From an uncultured Bacteroidales bacterium (GTDB lineage: Bacteria; Bacteroidota; Bacteroidia; Bacteroidales; Paludibacteraceae): a stretch of 7,142 bases of DNA. Positions 1-6,222 of this stretch are shown piece by piece; the stretch's first letter is position 1, and the number at the start of each line of letters is the position of its first letter. Below the pieces are notes generated by a model, which saw only the letters and a program-made list of their open reading frames with translations, was not told where the DNA came from and did no database searches. The stretch spans positions 1-7,142 of the forward strand of contig CAKUUM010000057.1 in NCBI GenBank assembly GCA_934692905.1. The letters run 5' to 3'. The position numbers and the translations under genes were made by a program.

Positions 1-95
1 CGTAAAATGTACCAATAGCATAGTCGTAATAATTGACGAATAACTTTACACTTTAAGACTGCACTAAACGCTCAACTCTCAACACTCCACTACGC

Positions 96-405
96 TTATG
101 CCGACCATTTAGCCATTTCTTTGGCGAAGATGTAGCCGTTGAGGGTGCGGTACTTGCTGGGGTTGGACTTGAAAGCGGCAGCATACGCGGCGAGGTCTTG
201 CGCCGAGAGAGCCTTGATAGCCGCGCGGGTTTGGGCAAAGCGGTTACGCTGTGCAACTTGTTGTGCCGTCGGGTCGGCAGTATTCGGGTTGCAGATTTTG
301 CCCGTGTAGCGGGTACCGTTACGCATGGCGAAATAGGTGTCGGAGTGTTGGCAAACTTTGCCGGAAAAGGGACTTTACTAAGTCCATAGGTACATACTTA
401 GACAT
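96..405 (-). pseudogene. Small Bacteroidetes protein of unknown function, frameshifted near its 5' end
   Basis: The continuous frame ending at the TAA at 96-98 has an internal Met at 324-326 but stays open upstream to 374, reading SPFSGKVCQHSDTYFA before that Met. A stop (375-377) blocks it there. One base off, an ATG at 403-405 opens MSKYVPMDLVKS, which would join naturally to the downstream frame if one base in the AAGTCCCTTTT stretch (about 366-374) were removed. The reconstructed protein is about 102 residues: a Cys/Gly-containing N-terminus (SGKVCQHSD, GTRYTGKICNP) and a helical, Ala/Gln/Arg-rich C-terminal half ending GYIFAKEMAKWSA. From memory this resembles short uncharacterised Bacteroidetes proteins with 'SGKVC.HSD..FA' openings; no function is known. 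The promoter at 496-526 supports the upstream start. Either the gene is broken, or a sequencing error lies in the C/T run; a shorter 76-residue product from Met at 326 cannot be excluded. Confidence 0.6.
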
Positions 406-478
406 AACAATTTGTATATTAGTAAATTTGAAAATGAAAACTGGAAATGCTACCTTTCTGAGGCGGTGGCTTACCTAT

Positions 479-490
479 TCTTTCGAAAGA
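479..490. repeat. 12-bp perfect palindrome at the expected transcript start
   Basis: TCTTTCGAAAGA is perfectly self-complementary and begins about 6 bases past the -7 box of the minus-strand promoter at 496-526, so it should sit at or just after the transcription start. It could be an operator or a small 5' hairpin. Part of it (CGTCTTTCGRAA) recurs at the same place downstream of the promoter of the TPR regulator gene (minus strand, around 6010-6028). Confidence 0.4.
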
Positions 491-495
491 CGGTG

Positions 496-526
496 CAAAG
501 ATAATACGGGAACGGGTGTTTTGCAA
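496..526 (-). promoter_or_regulatory. Bacteroidetes-type sigma-A promoter for the small gene
   Basis: On the minus strand, TTG (524-526) is followed after exactly 20 bases by TATCTTTG (496-503), matching the Bacteroidetes -33 TTG / -7 TAnnTTTG pattern. The predicted start near 489 gives a 5' leader of about 85 bases to the ATG at 405. It points away from the ATPase pseudogene, so the small gene has its own transcript. The whole element resembles the promoter at 6028-6058. Confidence 0.75.
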
Positions 527-538
527 GGACGCGTGTCC
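525..538. promoter_or_regulatory. Operator-like dyad 1 (AAGGAC-N4-GTCC)
   Basis: The sequence is AAGGAC, GCGT, GTCC: a 4-bp dyad GGAC/GTCC around a 4-base centre. It overlaps the upstream edge of the -33 element (524-526) of the small gene promoter. An identical arrangement occurs 31 bp further upstream. The pair looks like sites for a dimeric regulator, but a cruciform or RNA hairpin is equally possible. The role is inferred only. Confidence 0.35.
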
Positions 539-555
539 CTAAAATGCTACAATAT

Positions 556-569
556 AAGGACAGCCGTCC
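556..569. promoter_or_regulatory. Operator-like dyad 2 (AAGGAC-N4-GTCC)
   Basis: The sequence is AAGGAC, AGCC, GTCC, with the same ten fixed bases as dyad 1 and start-to-start spacing of 31 bp, close to three helical turns. With the next bases the stem is AGGAC/GTCCT (557-561/566-570). On the minus strand it is followed by a moderately T-rich stretch, so it could instead act as a weak terminator for the ATPase transcript ending at 665. Confidence 0.35.
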
Positions 570-664
570 TCAAATTCTATGTCTTAAAAATTATATCATA
601 CAGCCGTTCTATTACTATAAAGTCAGATATGCACTAAAATCTATCAGCCGGAGAAAAATTTTAA

Positions 665-1793
665 TCAGAAACTTGTCTTCAGCCATGCCAACAGGAAATA
701 GTCATACACCCGATATATACCATTGTCCTGTGTCAGCAGGTCGCTGTTGAGCAGGGCTTTGGTGGCGGATTGCACTGAACTGGGAGATGACAACCTGTGG
801 CGGCGAACAAATGCCGCAGAGGTGATATTTTGGGCTTCGCCGTCTTTGGCTACTGCAAGTAGCCTCTTTTTGCTTGGTGGGAACGGCATCCAACAGAGTA
901 CGAAAAGCCATCTCTTGCCCGTTGATAACATTCTCTTGGGCAGTGGGGAGCATAGCCATTGTACAAGTATTACCCGTAGGGGTAAGGGCAAAGAGTTCGT
1001 TCATCATCATCTGTATGAACCATGATACACCCGCATACGCGGTATAGACGCTTTCCACCACTTCGGGGAGAACGTGTTTGGCGTTTTCTTCAAAGAGGCG
1101 TATTGCAAAACCGGAGTATGCCAGTAGCGGAATAGGATTCAACCACATTGTAACCACACTCTGATAGAATGGCTTGGACGGCGACAAGAACATCTGCGAC
1201 ATTAGATGGCGACGGCTTCCCGCAAAGACAAACTGAGCATTGCGGCAATGCTGTATCTTGCTACGAAGGATAGCCTCTACCTCCACCTCATCGGTGTAGT
1301 TGGCTATCTGCTGAAACTCGTCAAAAGCAATGATACACGGACGGTCGGCACACTCAAGATATTCAAAAATCTCGTCCAAGGTAGTCTTGGGATTGGTAAT
1401 GTCGCCAATACTGATATCTAATGTAGGTGCTACCGATACAGGGTCAAACTTCATACCGACCAGCAACGACCGCACCACTTGAAAGAAACGTTCACGCCAT
1501 TGGGCGGACAGCGGCTTGAGTTGCTGATAGACACTTTTGCCAAAAAGGTAGATAAACTCGGCAAACGACCGAGTGCCGTAAATATCAATGAAGAATGTAT
1601 GATAGTAGTGCAAGTCCGGCTAGGCAAATGTATGCTCAATCAGCCCCGACTTACCCATACGGCGTGGCGAAATCAGTGCCACATTGCGACCATTGGTCAG
1701 ATGCTTGATAAGAGTGGCTGTCTCCTGCTCCCTGTCACAAAAATAGGCGGGAGAAACATATTTGCCTACTACAAACGGATTGCCTAACTGCAT
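665..1793 (-). pseudogene. AAA/P-loop ATPase pseudogene (nonsense codon plus frameshift)
   Basis: The gene can be rebuilt from the ATG at 1791-1793 (MQLGNPFVVGKYVSPAYFCD) to a TGA at 665-667, about 375 codons, which is the expected size for this Bacteroidales ATP-binding family (archaeal-ATPase/AAA type). Walker A is seen as ISPRRMGKSGL (about 41-51) and Walker B as CIIAFDEFQQI (about 153-163). The C-terminal part ends with a winged-helix-like segment (ITSAAFVRRHRLSSPSSVQS) and IYRVYDYFLLAWL. Two lesions break it. Codon 58 is TAG (1620-1622), where relatives have Gln as I recall, so CAG to TAG. A frame change near 855-871 (around AAGCAAAAAGAGGCTACTT) is needed to pass from VPTKQKEA to LLAVAKDGEAQNIT. 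Members of this family are often free-standing and variable in number; cellular role unclear. A re-initiated protein from TTG at 1613 would lack Walker A. Confidence 0.85.
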
Positions 1794-1821
1794 AATACTC
1801 TGATATTTAGTATGTCACTCC

Positions 1822-1840
1822 TGTCCCATTAAAATCAGGA
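1822..1840 (+). repeat. Left terminal inverted repeat of the IS4-family element
   Basis: TGTCCCATTAAAATCAGGA matches the complement of 3098-3116 at 18 of 19 positions (A versus G at position 16). The similarity may extend outward by another 7 bases at lower identity (22 of 26 in total), so the exact tip is uncertain. Confidence 0.85.
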
Positions 1841-1932
1841 ATTGTTCTTTGAAATATTTGTAGATTAGTCAGTTACACGGATTTTGCGAGTCAACGGATT
1901 GATTTTTGCTATGACTTTACAAACGTAAATAT

Positions 1933-3093
1933 ATGCAAAACTCATACATTTTCTCACAACTCGTCAAGTCCTTGGACAGAAACCATTTCAACCACCTCGT
2001 CCGTAAATATGACGGCGACAGATACGTGAAGCATTTTACCTGTTGGAATCATCTCCTTGTGATGATATTCGGGCAACTTTGCAACCGCGAAAGCCTGCGT
2101 GATTTAGTCAGCGTGGTGTCTGCTCACAAAAGTAAAAGTTACCACCTCGGTTTCGGAAAAAATGTCTCCAAAACCAATCTGGCATATGCCAACACTCAAC
2201 GGGATTACCACATTTTTGAGGACTATGCTTACTATTTGATGGAGCAGGCACGCAGAAAACGGGCAACGGATATATTCCGACTTGGCGGCAATGTCTATGC
2301 TTTTGATTCTACAACCATAAACCTCTGCTTGAGTATCTTTTGGTGGGCAATATTCCGCACACATAAAGGCGGCATAAAAGTCCATACGCTCTATGATATA
2401 GAGACACAAGTGCCGGCATTCTTCCATATTACAGAGGCTGCTGTACATGACTCTAAGGCAATGAACGTAATTCCTTATGAAACAGGTGCTTATTATGTTT
2501 TCGATAGAGGTTATAACGACTTTAAGCAACTTTATCACATTACGGAAATCGGTTCTCTTTTCGTCATTCGTGCCAAGAAAAACCTGCAATACAAGGCGGT
2601 CAAATGGAAACGAAAACTACCCAAGAATGTGTTATCGGATGCTGAAATAGAACTGACCGGATTCTATCCGAAACAACGCTACCCGAAACATTTAAGGCTT
2701 GTACGTTACCACGATGAGGAGCAGAATCGGGACTTTATGTTTCTGACAAATGCACTATCCATAACTGCTCTGCAAGTTGCCAATCTCTACAAGAATAGAT
2801 AGCAGGTGGAATTGTTTTTCAAGTGGCTTAAACAGCATTTGAAAATCAAAAGGTTTTGGGGCGCAACTGAAAATGCCGTCCGGATTCAAATCTATTGCGC
2901 TATCTGTACCTATTGCCTTGTAGCGATTGTACAACACGATATGCAATTGCAATTAAGTACAGACGAAACACTCCAAATTTTAGGCGTATCGTTAACCGAT
3001 AACTCGCATTTGACAGACCTTCTTAACCGAGTAAATCTACAAAATGTCAAAGAACAAAACGACCCTAATGGGCAACTATTTATTAATTTTTAA
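1933..3093 (+). pseudogene. IS4-family (DUF4372/DDE) transposase with internal TAG
   Basis: Translation begins at ATG 1933 with the N-terminal DUF4372-like region (SQLVKSLDRNHFNHLVRKY, residues about 8-26; CWNHLLVMIFGQL, 37-49). The DDE catalytic core follows: first Asp in VYAFDSTTI (D125), second Asp in YVFDRGYNDF (D191), and Glu in QVELFFKWLKQHLKIKRFWG (E293). The last lies in the IS4 signature Y-(2)-R-(3)-E-(6)-K, seen as YKNR-stop-QVELFFKWLK. The stop is TAG at 2800-2802 (codon 290), where relatives carry Trp (YKNRWQVE), so a TGG to TAG change. The frame continues without further damage to TAA at 3091-3093, 387 codons in all including both stops. The 289-residue truncated product lacks the catalytic Glu and should be inactive. 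Confidence 0.9.
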
Positions 3094-3097
3094 TGCC

Positions 3098-3116
3098 TCC
3101 CGATTTTAATGGGACA
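3098..3116 (-). repeat. Right terminal inverted repeat of the IS4-family element
   Basis: Read on the minus strand this is TGTCCCATTAAAATCGGGA, the partner of 1822-1840 with one mismatch. It starts 4 bp after the transposase stop codon. Confidence 0.85.
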
Positions 3117-3146
3117 CTAATGATATATTATAAATTATAAATCCAA

Positions 3147-3163
3147 ACATTTATGTTAAATGT
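3147..3163. repeat. AT-rich dyad in the sigma-gene upstream region
   Basis: ACATTTA-TGT-TAAATGT is a perfect 7-bp inverted repeat with a 3-base centre, about 25 bp upstream of the proposed -33 element of the sigma factor promoter. It could be a regulator site, or chance in a very AT-rich stretch (3117-3190). Confidence 0.3.
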
Positions 3164-3186
3164 GTATAAGATGTACTTTTTTCTCG

Positions 3187-3215
3187 TTTGAGGTGTAGTT
3201 TTTTGGCTATTTTTG
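3187..3215 (+). promoter_or_regulatory. Probable promoter of the ECF sigma operon
   Basis: TATTTTTG (3208-3215) fits the Bacteroidetes -7 box TAnnTTTG, and TTTG at 3187-3190 could be the -33 element. The spacer is 17 bp, shorter than the 20 bp of the other promoters in this window, so the -33 assignment is weak. The leader to the ATG at 3271 would be about 50 bases. Confidence 0.5.
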
Positions 3216-3270
3216 CGTCTTATATATAGGAACGTTATTTGGCAAGTGATGAAACAACAAAAGCAAAATC

Positions 3271-3750
3271 ATGAAAGTAACTAAAGAGCAATTTCCACAA
3301 TTGGTGGAGACATACAAGAGCACCATCTACAGCGTCTGCTATATGTTCTCGAAGGACAGTGACGAGGTGGCAGACCTGTTTCAGGAGGTGTTGATTAACC
3401 TATGGCAGGGCATAGGCTCCATTAGGGACGATATGGCGGTAAAGACATGGGTGTATCGTACCACGATGAATACGTGCGTGACCATTGACCGCGAGAAGAA
3501 GAAACGTGGCGAAACCATACCCCTATCCATGGAAATGGATTACTTCGATGACAACAACGACGGAGCGCACAAGGCGCAGATACAGGCACTCTATGACCGT
3601 ATCCAATTGCTGGCCCCCGTGGACAGGGCTATCGTGCTGATGTGGCTCACAGATATGAGTTACGAGGAGATAGCCCGAATCGTGGGCATATCGGTGCAGA
3701 ATGTGTCGGTGAAACTGGTGCGGATACGCGAGAAACTGAAGAAAATGTGA
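3271..3750 (+). CDS. ECF-subfamily RNA polymerase sigma factor
   Basis: This 159-residue protein has the two-domain layout of extracytoplasmic-function sigma factors and their usual short length. Region 2 spans about residues 10-75. The core-binding motif DLFQEVLINLW (35-45) and the -10-recognising part VKTWVYRTTMNTCVTIDREK (57-76) are clear. Region 4 (about 106-157) has the helix-turn-helix MSYEEIARIVGISVQNVSVKL (129-149), preceded by LAPVDRAIVLMWL. Between them is a short acidic linker (MDYFDDNNDG). It should direct RNA polymerase to a small set of promoters in response to a signal, probably at the envelope. The start ATG is followed directly by a typical sigma N-terminus. The next gene lies 23 bp downstream on the same strand and is likely co-transcribed. 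The gene appears intact, and target promoters cannot be read from the window. Confidence 0.93.
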   Translation: MKVTKEQFPQLVETYKSTIYSVCYMFSKDSDEVADLFQEVLINLWQGIGSIRDDMAVKTWVYRTTMNTCVTIDREKKKRGETIPLSMEMDYFDDNNDGAHKAQIQALYDRIQLLAPVDRAIVLMWLTDMSYEEIARIVGISVQNVSVKLVRIREKLKKM

Positions 3751-3773
3751 AAACCTTTAACGGATAGAGAACT

Positions 3774-4340
3774 ATGGACGAATTGCAAGAAATGAAAGCA
3801 CAAATGACATTGCTCAACGAGCAGTTAAGTCACGAGAAGATTGTGACGGACCGTCTGTTGCGGGATGTGACGAGACGGCAAGTGGACAAGTGGCACAACG
3901 TGGCGCGCAAGGATTGTATAGAGGCATTTTTAATACTATGCAGCACGTACCTGTTTTATCGTATGGAGTTTAGTGGGTGGTTTATTGGTGCCACAGTACT
4001 TGTGGCTATAGTACAGGCATTGTCTGCTTTGGTGCCGCTTCCGCGTATCAAGCGCGAGGCGATTGCAAGCGATGACCTGCTCACGGTTGCGCGACGGATG
4101 CGCACACAGCGCAAGATGTACGAGCGGTGGATTAGTGCCCGCTTTGTATTGGGAATAGGCTGGTTTATAGGGCTCATTGTAGAGATGATGCGGTGGTATC
4201 ATGGCACCGAGTCCTGGGTATATGTGGTGTGTTCTTTGATGTGGATAGTGCTTGCGGTCTTCGCCATTACCAAAGACCGTCGGCGTTACAAGGGCTATCT
4301 CCGCGAGATGGACGAGGTAATAGCACAAATAGAGGAGTGA
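3774..4340 (+). CDS. Four-helix membrane protein, putative partner of the ECF sigma factor
   Basis: A 188-residue protein. A hydrophilic, probably cytoplasmic N-terminus (1-47) contains the heptad-like MTLLNEQLSHEKIVTDRLLRD. Four hydrophobic segments follow at about 49-63, 67-87, 122-138 and 147-165, in two hairpins separated by a basic loop (RIKREA...ARRMRTQRKMYERW). The tail is charged and coiled (RRYKGYLREMDEVIAQIEE). Proteins of this shape, with an N-terminal 'LNEQL...I.. DRLLR'-like helix, commonly follow ECF sigma genes in Bacteroidales. By position and topology it is likely an anti-sigma factor or sensor for the sigma encoded 23 bp upstream, but it lacks a recognisable zinc-binding HxxxCxxC anti-sigma motif and a FecR domain. 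Function is therefore inferred from context. Its end lies 32 bp from the convergent end of the regulator gene, with no obvious terminator between them. Confidence 0.75.
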   Translation: MDELQEMKAQMTLLNEQLSHEKIVTDRLLRDVTRRQVDKWHNVARKDCIEAFLILCSTYLFYRMEFSGWFIGATVLVAIVQALSALVPLPRIKREAIASDDLLTVARRMRTQRKMYERWISARFVLGIGWFIGLIVEMMRWYHGTESWVYVVCSLMWIVLAVFAITKDRRRYKGYLREMDEVIAQIEE

Positions 4341-4372
4341 ATGCTACCCAGAAGAACTACAACTATGGGAAA

Positions 4373-6010
4373 TCAGAGTAACATCTCTTTTTGAATCCAA
4401 TGTTCTATTGATTCACCGGTGGCAAGACCAAGGTGAGACTTGATGCGCAGTCGCCTGCTCCATATCGTGCGTTGCGTCAAACCTAATAGCAAGCATATAT
4501 CAGATATATCTAAGCCCAATACAATCAGCGCAATCACCTGCATATCCGCATTGGTAAGGCGCGGATAGGACTGCTGCAGGTCGGTGAGCAGGTTGCCGTA
4601 ACAGCCGTTAAACTCTTGCAGAAAGTCCTGCCACTGTTCGGAAGTGGTGAAGATATTGGTGTCGATGAAGTCCTTTGCCCATTGGGGTACCGCCTCGTCG
4701 TCACGCTTGTGCAGTATGGCTTCCTGCAGGCTCTTGCTGAGACGGATACGCTGCTCCAACACGCGCTTGAGGGCATCGCGTCGCAGTTGCAACTCGTGGC
4801 TCAGGTTCTCTATCTGCTTGGCAGTGCGCTCTCGCTCGACAAGCACTTGCGTACGGCGGCGTAAAGCATAGACAATCACAAAGATAGACAATATCAGCAC
4901 CACAATGACGATGGCGGTGATGGTGATATAGAGTTGCTGCTTCTCCAACCTAAGTTGCAGGTTCTTTGCCCGTTCCACCTCGTTGTCGTAGCGTTGGGCA
5001 ATGACATATGTGCGCGATTCGCCCGCTGCATCCGTATCGGCACTGCGCTGCGTGTAAAGCGCAAGCAGTTGGTCGTAAGCGGCACGGTCGTCATGGAGCA
5101 GGTGGAGGTACCGGCTGTACCAAAGCATGTATTGGTACTTGCTCCAGCGGAGTTGCGCGGTGTCCTGCGCCAGCACATCCAGATAGGTGCGCCCCATATC
5201 GGCATCACCGTGACGAAGGTAGTACTTGACCAAATCATAGGCATACCGTTTCAGCCCGACAGCGTCGCAAAGGTAACGGCTAATACGCGCAATATCAGGC
5301 GATTGCGGGCTGAACATTGCGGTGCGCGAATAGAGAATATCGAGGTAGAGCAGCGTGTCGCCTACGGCTTGGGCATAGTGGAGTGCGCTGTCGAAATAGC
5401 ATTGTTGAAGCGAGTCCGAACAGAGACCGGTGCTGTCCTGTACGGTGCGTGCGAGGTCCCTATAGGCGGAGGCGATGTAAAGCGGGTGACGGGCAGCCAG
5501 GAGGTGCGGCAGGGCTTGCTCGTAGTAGTGCGATGCCACGTCGTAGAGTTGCTCCGTCTCACTGATACGCCCCATCTTGTAGTACGTCATGCCTCGGATA
5601 ATGTCCGTGGTGGCATACTGTTCCGCCTGCTTGAGGTGCTCCATAGCATGCACATCGTCGCCTATCCAGTTCTCGTACGCACCTTGTATATATAGGGCTT
5701 CACCTGCAGAAGGGTCGTCATGGCGATGGTCGAAATAGTTAGACAATTCGACAAGGTTGGTATTTTGTGGCAGTTGCTGTGTCCGTTTGAGTTGGAGATG
5801 TGCCCGCAGAAGTTGGTAGCGGTGTGCATCGTAGTCGTTGAGGGCATCGGCAGAAATGGCGGACAGCAGGCTCATGGCAGAGTCCGGATTGCTCCACAGA
5901 ATGTCCGACGCTTGCTGCAGGGCAGGGTCGGAAAGGGTGTTGCGCGGCGTGCAACCAAAGATTGCCACCGCGATAAAGAGCAGGAGTGATATGTGTTGTC
6001 GTTTGCCCAT
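4373..6010 (-). CDS. Membrane-tethered TPR regulator with C-terminal helix-turn-helix
   Basis: A predicted 545-residue protein from ATG 6008-6010. Residues 1-20 (MGKRQHISLLLFIAVAIFGC) form a lipoprotein-type signal with a possible lipobox IFGC (C20). A longer frame to an ATG at 6097 exists, but that start lies upstream of the promoter at 6028-6058. Residues about 25-345 are helical TPR-like repeats rich in Tyr and Ala (for example EALYIQGAYENWIGDDVHAM, ASHYYEQALPHLLAARHPLY, CYFDSALHYAQAVGDTLLYL). A single transmembrane helix (about 361-381) is followed by RRR, then a coiled coil (about 387-435). The C-terminal helix-turn-helix (about 484-530: LTNADMQVIALIVLGLDISD, then LLLGLTQRTIWSRRLRIKSH) resembles LuxR/sigma region 4-like folds. 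The layout suggests periplasmic sensing coupled to cytoplasmic DNA binding, as known for TPR-HTH regulators in Bacteroidales. It is divergent from the lipoprotein operon at 6223, its likely but unproven target. Confidence 0.85.
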   Translation of the reverse strand: MGKRQHISLLLFIAVAIFGCTPRNTLSDPALQQASDILWSNPDSAMSLLSAISADALNDYDAHRYQLLRAHLQLKRTQQLPQNTNLVELSNYFDHRHDDPSAGEALYIQGAYENWIGDDVHAMEHLKQAEQYATTDIIRGMTYYKMGRISETEQLYDVASHYYEQALPHLLAARHPLYIASAYRDLARTVQDSTGLCSDSLQQCYFDSALHYAQAVGDTLLYLDILYSRTAMFSPQSPDIARISRYLCDAVGLKRYAYDLVKYYLRHGDADMGRTYLDVLAQDTAQLRWSKYQYMLWYSRYLHLLHDDRAAYDQLLALYTQRSADTDAAGESRTYVIAQRYDNEVERAKNLQLRLEKQQLYITITAIVIVVLILSIFVIVYALRRRTQVLVERERTAKQIENLSHELQLRRDALKRVLEQRIRLSKSLQEAILHKRDDEAVPQWAKDFIDTNIFTTSEQWQDFLQEFNGCYGNLLTDLQQSYPRLTNADMQVIALIVLGLDISDICLLLGLTQRTIWSRRLRIKSHLGLATGESIEHWIQKEMLL

Positions 6011-6027
6011 ATTTCCGAAAGACGATG

Positions 6028-6058
6028 TAAAGGTACTGCTTTTTTGTGTGTCTTGCAA
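6028..6058 (-). promoter_or_regulatory. Promoter of the TPR-HTH regulator gene
   Basis: On the minus strand, TTG (6056-6058) and TACCTTTA (6028-6035) are exactly 20 bases apart. The -7 box matches TAnnTTTG except for its last base. The predicted start near 6021 leaves a leader of only about 10 bases before the ATG at 6010. The -33 TTG lies in a perfect CTTGCAAG palindrome (6052-6059). The block AAAAGCAGTACCTTT (6029-6043) is repeated in the divergent promoter at 6180-6194. Confidence 0.7.
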
Positions 6059-6163
6059 GTCTGCATGGCGCATTGCATAAGTATTCGTTTTTGTCACTGC
6101 GCTATTCTATTGATAATCAATATAGTCTGTGACGGGAGAAAGTACGGTTGCATAAGTGTATGA

Positions 6164-6195
6164 TTTGCGTATATGCGCGAAAAGCAGTACCTTTG
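6164..6195 (+). promoter_or_regulatory. Promoter of the lipoprotein operon
   Basis: TTTG (6164-6167) and TACCTTTG (6188-6195), a perfect TAnnTTTG -7 box, are separated by 20 bases. Transcription should start near 6202, about 20 bases before the ATG at 6223. This rules out the longer open frame beginning at 6148. It carries the 15-base block AAAAGCAGTACCTTT at 6180-6194. Confidence 0.8.
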
Positions 6196-6222
6196 TGCTG
6201 TAAAAAACGACGGAATATGTGT

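Larger units (their letters stand above)
1822..3116 (+). mobile_element. IS4-family insertion sequence, probably immobile
   Basis: The element of about 1.3 kb is bounded by inverted repeats TGTCCCATTAAAATCAGGA (1822-1840) and its complement with one mismatch (3098-3116). It contains a single DDE transposase gene that fills most of its length and stops 4 bp before the right repeat. The transposase has an internal stop, so movement would need a helper in trans. No clear target-site duplication is visible: the left flank ends CACTCC and the right flank begins CTAATG. The element sits in the intergenic space between the ATPase gene and the sigma factor gene, which were previously divergent neighbours about 180 bp apart. 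Confidence 0.85.

Noticed and set aside
1..95. Terminator or further gene downstream of the small gene
   Set aside because: Only a short imperfect tandem of GTTGAG/AGTTGAG on the minus strand is seen, with no convincing hairpin plus T-run and no coding frame.
2104..2589. 161-codon minus-strand frame inside the transposase
   Set aside because: It is the antisense shadow of conserved DDE transposase sequence, with no independent support.
1620..2802. TAG used as a sense codon, since both broken genes carry in-frame TAG
   Set aside because: The expected residues differ (Gln in the ATPase, Trp in the transposase), the lipoprotein gene at 6223 ends naturally at TAG, and the ATPase also has a frameshift. 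Independent mutations explain this better.
1815..3123. Target-site duplication flanking the IS
   Set aside because: No direct repeat is adjacent to the 19-bp ends. If the ends are extended to 26 bp (22 matches), the new flanks do not match either. TGATAT occurs near both sides but not at matching distances.
4341..4372. Bidirectional terminator between the convergent genes
   Set aside because: The 32-bp gap has no stable inverted repeat followed by T-runs on either strand.
4534..5695. Several open frames on both strands within the TPR gene, including one of 253 codons on the plus strand
   Set aside because: They lack signals or recognisable motifs and lie opposite or out of frame with a protein showing clear domain structure; they are shadow frames of a GC-rich gene.
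6011..6097. Longer start for the TPR regulator at ATG 6097
   Set aside because: The promoter at 6028-6058 lies within this extension, the extra 29 residues would mask the signal sequence, and the Met at 6010 begins a textbook lipoprotein-type signal.
6148..6222. Longer start for the lipoprotein at ATG 6148
   Set aside because: The -33 and -7 elements (6164-6195) lie inside the extension, and the added Cys/Arg-rich peptide would spoil the signal peptide.
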